DNA of 64,000 nt, from NCBI GenBank assembly GCA_014549065.1, contig JACDOX010000013.1, forward strand, positions 124,001-188,000. Reading direction: 5' to 3'. A program made the translations under genes and the position numbers. Shown piece after piece: positions 49,201-62,512 of this stretch. Under the pieces are notes generated by a model. The model was not told the DNA's origin, made no database searches, and saw nothing but the letters and a program-made list of their open reading frames with translations. Position 1 is the stretch's first letter; the number at the start of each line of letters is the position of its first letter. This DNA comes from Cardinalis cardinalis (taxonomy: Eukaryota > Chordata > Aves > Passeriformes > Cardinalidae).

Positions 49201-52200
49201 CAAACACCATGCTAGCACACACATTCAGAAGGCTCCCCCAGGCACTGCATGACATTGTGAGGACACAGTGACTGAGTGAGTAGCCACNGTGCAGTAACAT
49301 GACATTTTATAGCAGGGAACCTGTGTATGGTAGGCATGGTGCCACACAAAGATTGATTAGAACCAGATGGTAAAAAATGCTTTGCAGTTTGTATCCTGAT
49401 GAAATTATTGGAGTGATCATTAAAATGGTAGTCTGGTCTTCCTAAAACAGACACACCTTCCCCAAGGCACTTTTCCAAGTTCTGGGTATCAGTTCTGGGA
49501 TAGAAACAGTTGTATGCACTGATGCATAATATAATTTCNTGGTGTACAGGACAGTACAGAGCTCACGTGCCTACCAAACTCCAATCAAAACCAATGTTCT
49601 CACACTCCCTTTGCTGTTCCAGAATTCAGCTAGCCTGCACTCAGTTCCTGTCTCTACTGTACCACTGCAGTATTGTCCATGTGGGTAAAAGCCTGATCCA
49701 GTTGCTGTTACTGGCAAAATTCCCATTGACCTGCATAGAAAGAGATTTTAATTCTTAATCTTCATGTTCCTCATCTGGTAAATAAAGAAGATATTTAATT
49801 TCTCCAAGTACATCTGTATATCTTTATTTAGACTATAAAACCCCTTCGGACAAAGACTCTTGTTAATTTGTGCTGTTCTTTAAAATTAATGTCAGTAATA
49901 ATCTGTGTCATCCCCAAGTCAATATATGAGAGCCTAAATATCAATATTGTAGGTTTCTAAAAATCAAATGTGCTCACCAATGGGTAGAAAAGTACAGCTG
50001 GCAATTTGCTGGTCCACACTACACCAGCTGCCTGCCCAGAAAGAACAAAGATTTTCCTGAAGTTCACTGGAAACTTAGAGCAGCTCATCTTCCCCAAGCA
50101 CATTGAACAATTAGACCTTTCTCTATACTCTTACAAAAAGCCTGATTATTGTAGCATAGCAGATGCTTTATAAAGTAGCCCATTCTCTATTGAGCTAGAT
50201 TAATATGGTTTAGAATATTAAACTTAGTATTAGATAATATCTAGCACAATATCTACCTCAGTCTCAGTTGAGATCTCTCTGGGTTACAGTGAAATAAATA
50301 ATACTTAAATAATTACTGTGGGAATTAACTGNTATTTAGCAATTTCAATTTTTTTACAGCACTTGCCCTTTGAAAGCCAAAGATGAANTGATAGATTCTA
50401 TAGGAACATTTGACATTTTGAAAACTCAACTATAGTTAATGATAACAGAAAGATCTATGGAGACAAAAATGTAATGAAATCTCATAACAAGTTTACAATA
50501 AAATAAAAAAAAAANTAACTATAGCACAAACTGAAAGAACTCATTTTGCTTGCTCTATGTATTCAGCAAAAGTTTTAAATATGTGAATANTGAAAGCATT
50601 CTCTTTTTCTCCAAAGCTGCTGAAGTTTAAATTTTATTTGTAGCTCTCCCTTCTGTGAGACAGTCCATTCTACTGGTGAGGCCATGTCTTTTTTCAGTCT
50701 AGTAACATCTTATTCCAGTGTGATAGATTTTGTCTTACACTGCAGTACAGAGTGAATAATTTTCCTTTATAATTAGGACTGTTTTCTCACTTCAGAAAAA
50801 AAAATTAAAAAAATAAAATAAAAAAAAAATTCATTTTCATCCCACCAGCATTTAATTCACTTTGGGGTCTATTTTTCATTCTAGTTNGTTGTGTAATTCA
50901 TGCCCATCTGTTCATCTGTTTCTCTGCAAGCCAAGTGATAGTTTTTATTTTTGAAATGTTTTCTTCCTTTTGTATATGGCAATAAATCTTACAGCAATAT
51001 TTTGATGACCATTTGACTATTTCCACTTGTTACAAAAGACATTTTTATAAAAAGACCACTAAAGAGCTTCCTTAACATCCACAAGGTTCACAGTAAGGGC
51101 AGAAATTTTCTTCAGTCACAGTAGAAATGAAAGCAGGAGTGCCAAGTTTATGCTATGCATTCACAGTCAAAGGGATGTTCTAGTTTCTAANTGCAAATCT
51201 TTTAATATGGTCTCTCAGCTCTAGAAGAAGATAGAAGAATAAGGAACAAGAAAACCATCCCTTAAATTCACATGTCAGAGTTCTGCTCAGAACATGAANA
51301 GCAGAAAGTAAAATGCACAAAGAAGGAAAAGAAATACTAAAGGAAAAGGGAGNTGCAATTATTCAGCAGTAAAATAGTGAAATTATCCTTGGGTTTCCCT
51401 TACAATGGAAAATTAGATTCTTTAGTTTCAGGTGAAAATATGAATGTAACTTGAAATGTTGNAGAACATCTTTATTAGCATATATTATACTGTTTTGTCA
51501 TAACTTGTCCTAGCTCTCACCNACACCATAGGAAAAGACTTCTGCCCGACCTTAGAAGCACTTGTTAGCCTGGGCTCCAGCTGCTGTGCAACAGCAAGAT
51601 CTCCTGATTTCCTTCCCGTGTGTGTAAGACCAGAGCAGCTACCAGATTCAGCTGTTTGTGATGATTTTTCCTGTGCTGTATTCNAGGGGAAGAAGAAGTG
51701 TGTCAGAGACCAACCACCTCCAAGGGATGCTCCTGGAAGTAGAAGATTATCCAGTACACTTCACCCTGAGCTATCCCTGAAGACATAACGTAGTCTTTGG
51801 CTTTTGTGGCTCCTGTGGCAAATAAACTTCCTCTTTTCAAGCTTACAGAAAAATCAGTTGCTTTAATGAGACATTTCAAATAATATCACACAGCGGTGAA
51901 TTGCAGTGTTGGAAGCAGGTTCACTGTACTATCCTTCCATAAATTAAAAAAAAAATGCAGAAGGGATCTGCCCTCAGCCCTCATTTTCATTTCCAAATAA
52001 GATATTGGCACCCTAAATTTTTGTTTTCTGTTGCAGGGCTCCTGTAGCAAAGCCAAAGAATCATTCTTAAACAACTGTGAAGATACATTAGAATTAGTTT
52101 TGTCTGTTTTGAGACATACTCACTTTATTTTCTAGCCTATCTTTCCAAGGATGTAAAGTGTACAAAATTATACCCTTTGTTTCTTCTTTTAGCAGTCTGA

Positions 52201-52876
52201 CAGTCATTTCCCCTCCACCCTGTCCCAGTCATTTCTCATTATTTTTGGTACTCCCTGACCAATTTCAGCCACTTAAAGCAGATGGTTAGAGATCTCAAAT
52301 ACAACAAATGTTCCACACTGAAATAAAAATGCTGAATTAAGAAGAGAGGCCTTACTGGGGCTTCCTCTGAGGTAAGGGCAGAGAGAATGCAACATGATGC
52401 TTTCAGCNGCATCCAGCTGGGCAATCAGCAGGTGTGTCCTGACTGGCCAGTTATCATCTACATTTTAGCAGGCTAAAATCAGCTATTTTATACAGCTAAA
52501 AGCAGAAAAAATAGCTTGGGCTTATGTGAAGTGGTGGTGTGGGAAGAGCTGTGTTAGCACCAGCAGGCTGGGGAACTGCTGTGGTGTGAGGAGAGGGCAC
52601 AGTGCTTTGGGAGGGGGCAGCATTCAGTGCAGGGGAAGCTAGGAGGACAACAGGTAACCCTGCAGTGAGGCAAAGGGACATGAGGCTGTGCTGAGTGTGG
52701 TGAGAGTATTCTGAAGGATATGCTTAATTCACATATACTACACAGACCCATAAGAAACCCAGCTTCACCAGTTCCACTGGCTGTGGATTATCTGCATTAC
52801 TGTACTCAGCAGAACTTCAGGAGTGAGAAAGAGTCCATGGTTTGGAAATCCCAACAGAGCTCAGACAACTGAGCTT
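46243..52876. other. Non-coding, no gene or interspersed repeat seen
   Basis: AT-rich DNA with slightly GC-richer patches at 47920-48080 and 52510-52690. Overlapping minus-strand frames at 47882-48176 and 52496-52751 come from these patches and show no domain. An A-rich tract is listed separately. Confidence 0.6.
50796..50829. repeat. A-rich simple sequence
   Basis: A-rich tract with single T interruptions (AAAATAAA-type). No coding retrocopy is seen next to it. Confidence 0.9.
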
Positions 52877-52931
52877 GCATTATGGCCCTTCCTCCTGTTA
52901 AGCAGGCATTATGGCCCTTCCTCCTGTTAAG
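52877..52931. repeat. Tandem duplication, 29-bp unit, 1.9 copies
   Basis: GCATTATGGCCCTTCCTCCT followed by GTTAAG occurs twice, 29 bases apart, with 26 of 26 bases identical. A recent slippage or repair duplication. Confidence 0.97.
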
Positions 52932-55900
52932 AAAGCCCAGTAACAACTTCAGGAACATCTCCAACAATGCTGATTCAAAGGGATCCCAGAAATTATTTTC
53001 CCTGTTCAGACAAGTCAATCTGGGACTACATTGCATACCTTTTATGTTGTGTGACTAAATTTTACCTGGCTCATTGCATTTCCATTTTGATTTTATGGGT
53101 TGATTCTCTGTTGTCTTAATTTGTGTAACCACATTTCTTCCTAATTTCCAGNCATCTGAATCAAGAGCATAAAAGAACACAACAGGAAATGATTTTCCAG
53201 TCTTGCAGAATTCTCAGCCTTCCCCCACACCTTATCTGACTGAAATTGAAATTTTTCAGAAACATCAGAGGAAACAAGATTAAATACATCCCTTCATGCT
53301 GGAATAGCCCCATAATGTGGTCATTCANACAGAATCCACATCACCACCTGAACATCCAGAGGAGTGAATTTAGAGGGNTTCATAGCCAAGCCTATAGCAT
53401 TTTATGAATGTTTGATCTTTAATATATAGTGTGTTTATAACATTCAAAATACACAAAGATGTATGCCTGGATCACTTGTCTGTATGATGTGTGATACAGA
53501 AAAATCAGTAAAACCTGTCTTCCCAGCCCTGTCATCAAGAACAAGCTTTTTTAGTTTTCNGATTTTTCAGGTATACGTGTAGAACCTGCAAGTTCACATG
53601 TAGATNTATACATACAGATATGTATTTACATATACAAAATTTGATAATATTAGGCTTGCAAGCATGATTACAGAACTGCTAGGTCAAAATCAGTGCTTCT
53701 GCATGCCACTCTCATGCAGTGAGTTTGGACATCTGTTCACCTCAGCTGTCAATGAAGCCACAGGACTGGGACAAATCTAGCTACATGCAGTTGAGGTGCT
53801 ATACTTTTTGTGTACTGCTGTGTTTTGCCAGTGAAGGTAATCTGCAAGGGCAGATGAATTACAGAATGTGATTGTGATTGTGATTTCCTCTCTGAACAGG
53901 CCCAGTGTCCTAGCAGGCTATAGGACAGCTTGAATCCCTTGCTTGGATTCATAAGCCAAAAGGGAAAGCAGCACAGAACAATTGGAGAGTTACATTCCTG
54001 CTGAGTTGTACTGATGGGCAGATAAGCNGCCGCATTATGCACATGTCCTTTAAAAGATTAAATAATTAAGCAATAGGTGGACATCCCTTCCACAGAGTTT
54101 AAGATCATTAAGCAAAATTACTTGGAAGCATTCCTAGACTTGCAATTATTCTTATTAGATTTAATAGTATCACAGGATGATGTGGGCAGGCAGCATCTTT
54201 TCTGAGTCAGTTTGAGTGATGAGCTTCATGCTGTGTAATTGGAAGTCAAGTCATAGTACCACTAGCCATTATTNTTTTCCATTATTATTTTCAAAAATAT
54301 TGAAATATTTTCCCTCAGCACTGTGCAAAAATGACATCTTAGCGCTGGGAGGCCTTTGTGCTACCTTTCAACAAGCCCTCCCATCAATTAATTTAAATAG
54401 TAAATAGATCAATGACGTGACAAAGGAGTTGAGTGGACATTACTCACTTCTTGGTAAAGTCATCAGGCAAATAAATACACAGTTATGGCTCTTCTACANG
54501 AGGAATAAAAGACAGCTAATTGTACAGGCTACCTATATAAAAGATGATCCCATCACTTTTTTGAAGACAACTCAGACCATAATGAAATAATCAAACTTTA
54601 TCTCCAAAATTAATAACATTCTATGCATTGCCCTAGAAATAATACTGCTGTATCAAATGCGATTATATAAAGGGAACCTTTTTTCCTACCTGTATTCTTT
54701 TCACATTTGGCCAGAACTTAGCAGAGGTCCACTTTTATTGCACAGTGAAGGAAGAGCAGTTGTGTCTCCAGTTGTTTGCTCAAACCTNTGTGAACTGCTT
54801 CTGGAAAGCTCAGCCACATGTGAGTGATAGAGGCACATCAGCATTCTNTCCCTTTGGAAAGATCTCATTACATTTGGAACCCAGATGAGCATAGGAGAGG
54901 ATGGAAGAGTAAGAGGAAAGCATGAACAACATTCTACTTCATATGCCAGTGTGTGTACTGACAGGCTGTTTGTGTAGCAGCTGATAATGGGCCCTTCACT
55001 GTCTCCAGGGCATCTAACTAANGAAGGGTCTTTCCTCTTCTTTTTATTTAAATATGTAATTTTAACCATCACTAAAAGTTGTTATTATTAGGAGATGGTG
55101 AAGATGTGTATCTCAGCATGTTGAAAAATTTTATTTCAATGGAAATTAATCATGATTTTCTAGGATTAATTCTTAATTTAATAGTGTTCCATTACTGAAA
55201 AAGTNATGGTGCTTACACTAGAAATTTCAGTGGAAAATATCCAGGTTAACTCAGAGCAAGTATGGTCCAGCACAGTGTCTGTCTTTAACTTCTCTGAAAA
55301 AATTCCTTTGTGTCTGCTAAACCTTCTTATAAAGACATTTTAGTACCCATGTCCTTGGGCCTCAAAGCTATTGGTGGCTATCTCTGACTTTCCAGTTCCT
55401 CTCCCTTTCTAGGAGTTCATTCTGATTGAAACCCTGTTTTAAAATTAACCTTTACTTATCACTTAAAACAACCAAATACTAGCAGGTATTTCTGTTCTTC
55501 AGTTTTTCCTCAGAGTAAAGACTTCCTAAGCTTAGATCCCTCTTCTTTTTCTAAAATGTGACATTAACTCTATTCAGTCCATTCACTTTCTTCTACATTG
55601 TTCTGACTGAGCTTCCTCTGAAGCAACCTCTTGAATATCTACCTTGTATTTCTGGTGATTTTACGACCAGACAGAAGAAATTATCAAAACTCTTGGGAAA
55701 AACATCCATTGATCTTTTCAGATTTGAAAAATCTGTATTGACAAGGGACCATTTCTTTCACTCAATGATATCACATTTGAATGGATCTCCACAGAAGTTC
55801 AGAGAGCAGATCTTTTCATTTCCATAGAGGATGCAGGACTTTTCCTATTATATCATGTGACAGGAAAGCACAAGAGGCTAAATGGTACCACATTCAAATT

Positions 55901-57480
55901 GGATTTAGCATTTAACACAAATATACACAGAGGAACCACACAAACATCTGCAGAGAATCACATGAGGTTTACAATACTTGCTTTGTGACAGTAGAGCTGA
56001 AACAAATATAGAAGGGTTACTGACTGTAATCCCNCCATTAAAAGCTGTATAGTTTTCAGTTCCACCCATGTGTAGTAATTGGAATCACAAACATTGGTAT
56101 GGCATTTTAAGTGATGGGATTCCTTACTACCTTATTAGCAGGGGCGCTGGTAGCTGCTTTCCTTCTCCGTTGCACTCACAGACTTTGTACCTCTCTTCAG
56201 CTGATTAGCATTTTGAATTTTGCCACAAGATTATTCTGTTTCTATAGTGATCTGGGCACTACAAGTGTAGGTTCATTTCCTGTCAGTCATGGCTTTCTTA
56301 CGTCAGTGAGTGCATCATTTTCAACTGCATCTCTTTCATTCCTGCTTCATGTAGGTCATTATATTTTTATACAGCCAATGAGACCAACAAGTTTCTAAAA
56401 TGGCCAGAATATTTAGAACAGTCTGACAAACTGTAATGTGTTCCTGCTTATTAAAATGCCATTTTGCTGGGAAAACAGAGCATAAGTAAACAGTAATTAG
56501 GAAAATAGGTGGAAAAGCAAGACAATTTCAGTACAGCACTGAGCAACAAAAATCTAGGAGATACAGAAGTTAAAAAGTCAGAGCTTGCTAGTTTTACAGA
56601 AACACAACTGTAGGATCTTAAAAACTAAACCAGGGGCTCAACAAGCAAAGGAAGAGGAAAAATAAGGCTAAGAAATTCAGAAAACCCATTATTGCTGTTT
56701 CTCTTTATCTGAGGTCCTAGCTATTATTTACCCTAACACATGTATAGCACAGGGCAGATCTCATGTTCCAATCTACCTTTTAAGTAGGCAGCTGTAAATC
56801 AGATAAATGAGCTTTTCTAATTCTGTGTACTGCAAACACTTCACAATTGTATACATCAATCTGTCTTTTTAGCCTTTACTAGGCACTATAATGATTTTTT
56901 TGTTCTCTTGGATCTTGGATTATGAGAGTATATAATGAAGGAGGCCTCTGTTTCCAAACAAGGAGGGAAATCAAGAAGAATTTGTCACTGAATGGGACAG
57001 CTAGCAAATGAAAACAAAACTTTGCCCAGAAATTATTTACTGTTCTTCCAGTACAAATAATATAAAATGCATTGATGTAGCTTAGCTATGACTGAGTATG
57101 AAAACACGGATGTTGTTCAGACAGTATATTTAATTATGTGTGACTTCCTCTGCTTTTAAATCATGTTTTCAATAAAAGCATTGGAACTCTAGATTATCTT
57201 GAGTTAAGGTTTTGCAAAGGAAATTAAAGCAAGTAGAAAATGCTTCCACATCAATGGAAGACAACTAGAAAAATGTAAAGTTTTGTAATGATGGCGGGGG
57301 AATATGAATGCAAGTTAATTCCTTAATGGTCACTGTGCTCTATTTTTCAGTCACATGCATTCACGAGAGTGTCAGGGAAAAGAAAAAGTGAACCTGAGGG
57401 GACAAGTGGTTAAAGCTCTTATTTCCCAGTACCATGGAGCACTGAATTGAAATGTTTGATAGCTTTTTCGTTAGGTTGCT

Positions 57481-57504
57481 TCTNTTTTGTTTTGTTNTGT
57501 TTTC
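57481..57504. repeat. (TTTTG)n simple repeat
   Basis: Imperfect TTTTG units with two N bases inside the run. Confidence 0.85.
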
Positions 57505-60420
57505 TAATAGNTCACTGAAAAATACTGTTCTGGGCTTAAGCAAATTGCAGGTAGGTCAGCAGGCATGCAGCTGGCATGCATTGGCAGTTCACTCTTTTGG
57601 TTGTTTATTTTTTACAACACTCAAGAGTCTGGTCTCCACTAAATATAAAATTTTATTACATTAACTCNGACAAACTTCAAGTATACAAAAGAAGGTGATA
57701 CCTCTCTACACTTAGAACAGTATATGTTCAGGTTCTCTGAACTTCATATCGACAAAATGGGACTGAGGCCTCAAATCTTAAAAAGCCCTGCTCCTGCTGT
57801 CTCTTTCACAAAAAAAACCAAGTTCATAACTGTAAATTCCTGGCCCAGGGTGATTTTGCTGCTGGATTTGGGCACCTCCAAAGCCAGCTTCTANCTTGCT
57901 GGGCAATGAGGCAACAGGTTTCTTTACACATCTGGGTCTGAGAGAAAACAGTGCTGAGGACTACTGAATTAAGCATAATGCTATCACAGACAGACACTGA
58001 AGTGGAAATGAGATGATGATTTTAGTTAGAGTATGTAACTAAATACAATAGCTGTCTAATGAAAAGTACTGATCAAAGATTCATAAAACAAATACAAGCA
58101 ATTTCTAACAAAAAAATGAAGGAAGTAAACAAGATATACAGCAGGAAATAACTTCAGGTCCATTTCACTGTATCAAATGACTAGAAATNGTGCAAAGTAA
58201 TACCCCAAAATGTAAGAAAAATAGAGAAAATCAATGCACATAAATACCACGTTCATTTATCTAATGTTTCAAATCAGAAGAGTGAGAGAAAAGACAAACA
58301 CATTGATCTAACACACATCAAGAAAGAGGAGGAGGTTGTCATGAAGTTTCATAAGATTGCAATTTGTAGTCCAAAATCAGTATTACAAATGAGACAGGAC
58401 ATGAGTCACACTTATTTGTAGGTTGCTGTGTGAATTCCGTCACATAAACAAACGGCATTGGTTGGGCTCTAGTGCAGACACNTATCCTGAGCCCACCTGA
58501 AATCTGTGGTTGCTATCATGCAGCACATCTTGGCTCCTCAGAACTCAGCAGTGACAGTAAATCCACCTGCTCTGCAAGTGCCATCAAAGGAAAATCTCTG
58601 CTGAAAAAAAAGATATTCCTAAATCTGTTTGAACAATAGGATCTTCCAACATATGCATTCACATTCATTATAGAATTCATTATAAAATTACAGTGTGTTA
58701 GTTTTCTTTTTCAGGAAGACTAATTTCATTTCTTCATTTCTCTGCCTTCAGTATGCCTTTGTGGAACAAACTTTTCATTTTAAAAATTACTGATTTCCCT
58801 AGCATAGCACTTAATTAAAAAGTACACATACTATTAGTAAAATGCAATGCTTGAAAAACAGGGTTCAGAAAATGTTAGTCTAGCTTTCAAAGAAGAACAT
58901 TTATGACTGTGAATGGCCAAAATATAGTAAATTTGTTGTGTATCTATCAACATTGTGAATGAAATTACTGCTCTTTCCAGTTGGAAGCAGTGAAAAGAAA
59001 AACAAGTTAGTGGCCTCAACAAGTGGGCAGTAATGTTTTGGAGCTGAGAACATTTATGGAGGTAGCTGTGAAATTTTCATGCCTTCTGCCCTCATTTGAT
59101 TGAAATTGAATGTCTGGACTTCACTGGAAGAAGACAGGTTTTTTTCATTCTCCAATTTAACATTTTTGTGGCCTACCTCATAAGTTTGCTGGCTAGCATG
59201 CTCTATGGGTATTTGAAGCAGCACATTACCAGTCTGACTAGTGTTACAAATTCTGAAGCATCTCATGGCAAATTTTCCATCAATATTCATGGCAGTTTTC
59301 TGCCACATATCCATCTAAAAGGACACAGCTCAGGAAACAGAGTCAGAGTTTTTATCCTCCAGCATGTGCTGCACCTACAGGTCACATAATCCAAATTGTT
59401 TCTGTTCCCCTTTGCTACATTTCATGCTCCATCAGTGTATCCAAGCTGTGGGAGAGGGCATCCTTGTCTGTACAAAGATTTTCAGTCACACAAACTCTTA
59501 TTAGTGTCTCTTTGAGCCTCTCCACCCACAGTCTCATTTTCTTTCTTAAACTGGAAAATAACTAGCACTCTTTTTTACTTGTACTAATTGATAAAAGTTC
59601 AATAATTTCTTTCTCCAATTTTCTCATTACTCAGTTCCTGTCCTGAGACAGTAATTTATTTTCTTGGACATTGNTTACAGTTTGTCACTGTCACTTCACA
59701 GGAATTTCCAATATGCTGCTGTTTACGTTTTCACCTTTGGTAATTACTTCCCTCAGTGTGACTTCCATTTTCCTTTGCAGTAACTGGAATAACTTCTAGG
59801 CTACCCTGTTTAACTTCATGGGGTATAACCCTTTTCAGTATTCATCCCCTCAAAAGTGGAATGTACCACAAATACATCCCATTATGCTTGTAATGACTAG
59901 CTAGATAGGTAATGCTAGAGAAGGAGGAGCAGCTCTCCTTTCCCATAAATACAAGCCAGTGTCATCAATGATATGCAGAAACTTATCTCATGNTAGACAC
60001 TACCAGACTAAAACTTGCCTCTTTTGCAAGATTTAATTTCTTGTTTATTTCTATTGCTCTGTTGCCATATGCAGCTGCTATTAAATATTTTATTTTACTG
60101 CTTTCATGTTCTAAGGTTGTTTTTTTTTTTTGCTCAACTACTGACCTGAACTACTCAAAATAAAATGCTGGTAAAGATCAGTTAAGAACTAAGCACTTTA
60201 ATCAGGAAAACAAATGAAGTAATATTATATTCTAGTTCAGCACCTTTAAACAGCTTACTGTAACCATATTGCTGTTCAAATCCCTTTGCTGCAATTACAA
60301 AACAGCATCACAACAAAAAGCAAATATTAGGCTTGGCACAGTCAGTCACCTTTGAACAACTTATCAAATTCTGAATTTTCTACAGATTAATAATGCTTGT
60401 CCATCAGAATGAAAAATTAT

Positions 60421-60452
60421 TTATCCTGTGATAGAAGTACTTATCCTGTGAT
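60421..60452. repeat. Short direct repeat, 20-bp period
   Basis: TTATCCTGTGAT occurs at 60421 and again at 60441 with AGAAGTAC between. A minor local duplication. Confidence 0.85.
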
Positions 60453-62469
60453 GTGTCTAATTGCATCTTTTCAGGATCTTCCATGGAAAAGGCCCATGAC
60501 AATAATTAATACCTAATGCTATATACACCACAGCTTTGGGAGTTGCCTAGCAACAAGCATCCTGTAGGCTTCCTAAGGGGCCTCAAATAAAGGCAGGAGA
60601 GCAATCCCTTCACAGGGCCATGGGTGAGAAGCAGCTTTGTNCTAGGCTGCTGCTCTGTCCTGGTTGTTTCTAGAGTGACCTCTGCAAAACACAACTCCCT
60701 TAAGAGGTCACATTTCTGAAAAGCCTTTCCAAAGAATAAACAGAAGCTAACTGCACACAATTGTTTTATACTCTGGGATGCATTTTGCATTCAGAAATAC
60801 TACCAATATCCTCTTGTTATCTGCCAATAACAATTTGTTTTCAAAAGAAATTTCTTTCTAATTGGAATAATTTTCCATCTCTGACAGGATGTTGTGCTGA
60901 TATTTTTTACAATCAAATGGTTTTTGGACAAACTATCCATTAAATTAAAAAAAGTACTTGTGTTGTGCTTTTACACAAATCCTGTTGTATCTTAAAAGTG
61001 TCCACAGTACAGAGTAGCACAAACTTCATTGAAATGAAGTCTTCCTCAGCTGTAAAAGCATTCTTTTTTGACAGTGCAATTTTTTAAAGTACCAGTTCCT
61101 TTCCAGTTCAATCTCTTTATCTTGGCAAAGGGACATCTAAATCTCATTTCATTAAATGTATACATTTACTCAGATATTCACTTCAATAAGAGAAGGAGGC
61201 TGGAAACAATTATTCCAAGATTTCCCTTCTCAGTAACTGCTTCCAAACTCTTCTGTGGTCCTTATCAAGTCAATGATCTTCCCTTTATCTTTGCTTTTCC
61301 TTTAAAATAAAAGCCCAAATACAACAAGACTCAGAAAGATTTTGTTGTTATTTCATAGTCCTTAAAGAAAAAGTGACCAGCATCAGGACATATTTAATTT
61401 TTTCAGAAAATGTTCAGAATTTATATAGTTTAATCCTAACATATTTAGCATTATTTGAACAGTAAAAATAAATGCAATAAAATTCTGATGTTAAACTGAT
61501 CATTTTATTTACAGAACTGTGTAATATGTGTTCTAGAATCTGGAAGATGTTAGACTAACTGGCAATCCAATCCTAGGTTTCTATGACATATTTTGTAGCT
61601 GTTTAAAAATAACAAAGATCAAATATTATGTAAATATTCCTCACTCCAAATACACTGACTTTCTTTTTTTTTTCCTGCCTTTGTCCTGCAGCAAGATTAT
61701 TCAGCCTCCCAAGATATTTTGTGAAGTCTATTCATGCAGATATCTGGTTGCAGTAGATCTTCTGTAGAGCTTTGGCTTAGAATTCATGCTCANTCTTGAA
61801 ATCTCAGAGGAAATTGTCAAGGCACAAAGGGCAAGAGAGTCCCCATCATCTATTGATGAAACTTGGGGGCTGATGAAACTCAGGAGCCTAAAAACTCTTT
61901 TTATTTTTGCAACAAAGCTAGTTCATACTCATCCTTTTAATTTCTTTCCCGCTTAATTCCCAGTAAGGTAGGCAAATGACACACTGGGGATCAATCCCAC
62001 ACAATCTGAGTGACATCTCAATCTTGAGGGACATGCTGAGCAAAATTCTAATGAAAGATAATCTTATGGATATCTAGAATTTAAACATTACAGTAAAGGC
62101 AGAATCCCTAATCCCTGACTAAAAGATTTCAGTGCAGTTGCATATTGAAAAATGCTTGTGCTTGACAGGAAAGATTAGTCAGGGTTATCTCTCTCCTGCT
62201 CATTGTTTTTCCTTTGTCTGCCTCATTTACATGTAAATAAGTGAATTTTGCACCCATTCAGGGTGCCACATGAATTTTAATTTTGCCTTTTTTACTTATG
62301 GTTTCACAATCAGTCTGTCTTACTGATTTTTTTTTCCCCCTGATTAAAACATTCATCAGGTCTTCTCTTACCCACAAACTTGAACCACAGACTTACACAT
62401 CAGTTGCATACCTTTAGTCCAGGTCACTATGAGTCTTGGCAATATGATCATATCAGTTCAGTTCATGGA

Positions 62470-62512
62470 ACACACACACAAACACACACACACACATACG
62501 CACACACACACA
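62470..62512. repeat. (CA)n microsatellite
   Basis: Interrupted dinucleotide repeat: CA runs broken by an AAA and by a TACG insert. Length is probably polymorphic; the interruptions should make it more stable than a pure run. Confidence 0.97.

Larger units (their letters stand above)
52932..62469. other. Non-coding, AT-rich, no gene or interspersed repeat seen
   Basis: About 9.5 kb with short frames only; frames of 90-125 codons at 53749-54042, 54701-55072 (minus), 56111-56398 and 59096-59389 (plus) have no recognisable family and no convincing splice context. A short TGTGAT run at 53867-53886 and other simple repeats are present. No retroelement edge was found. Confidence 0.6.
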
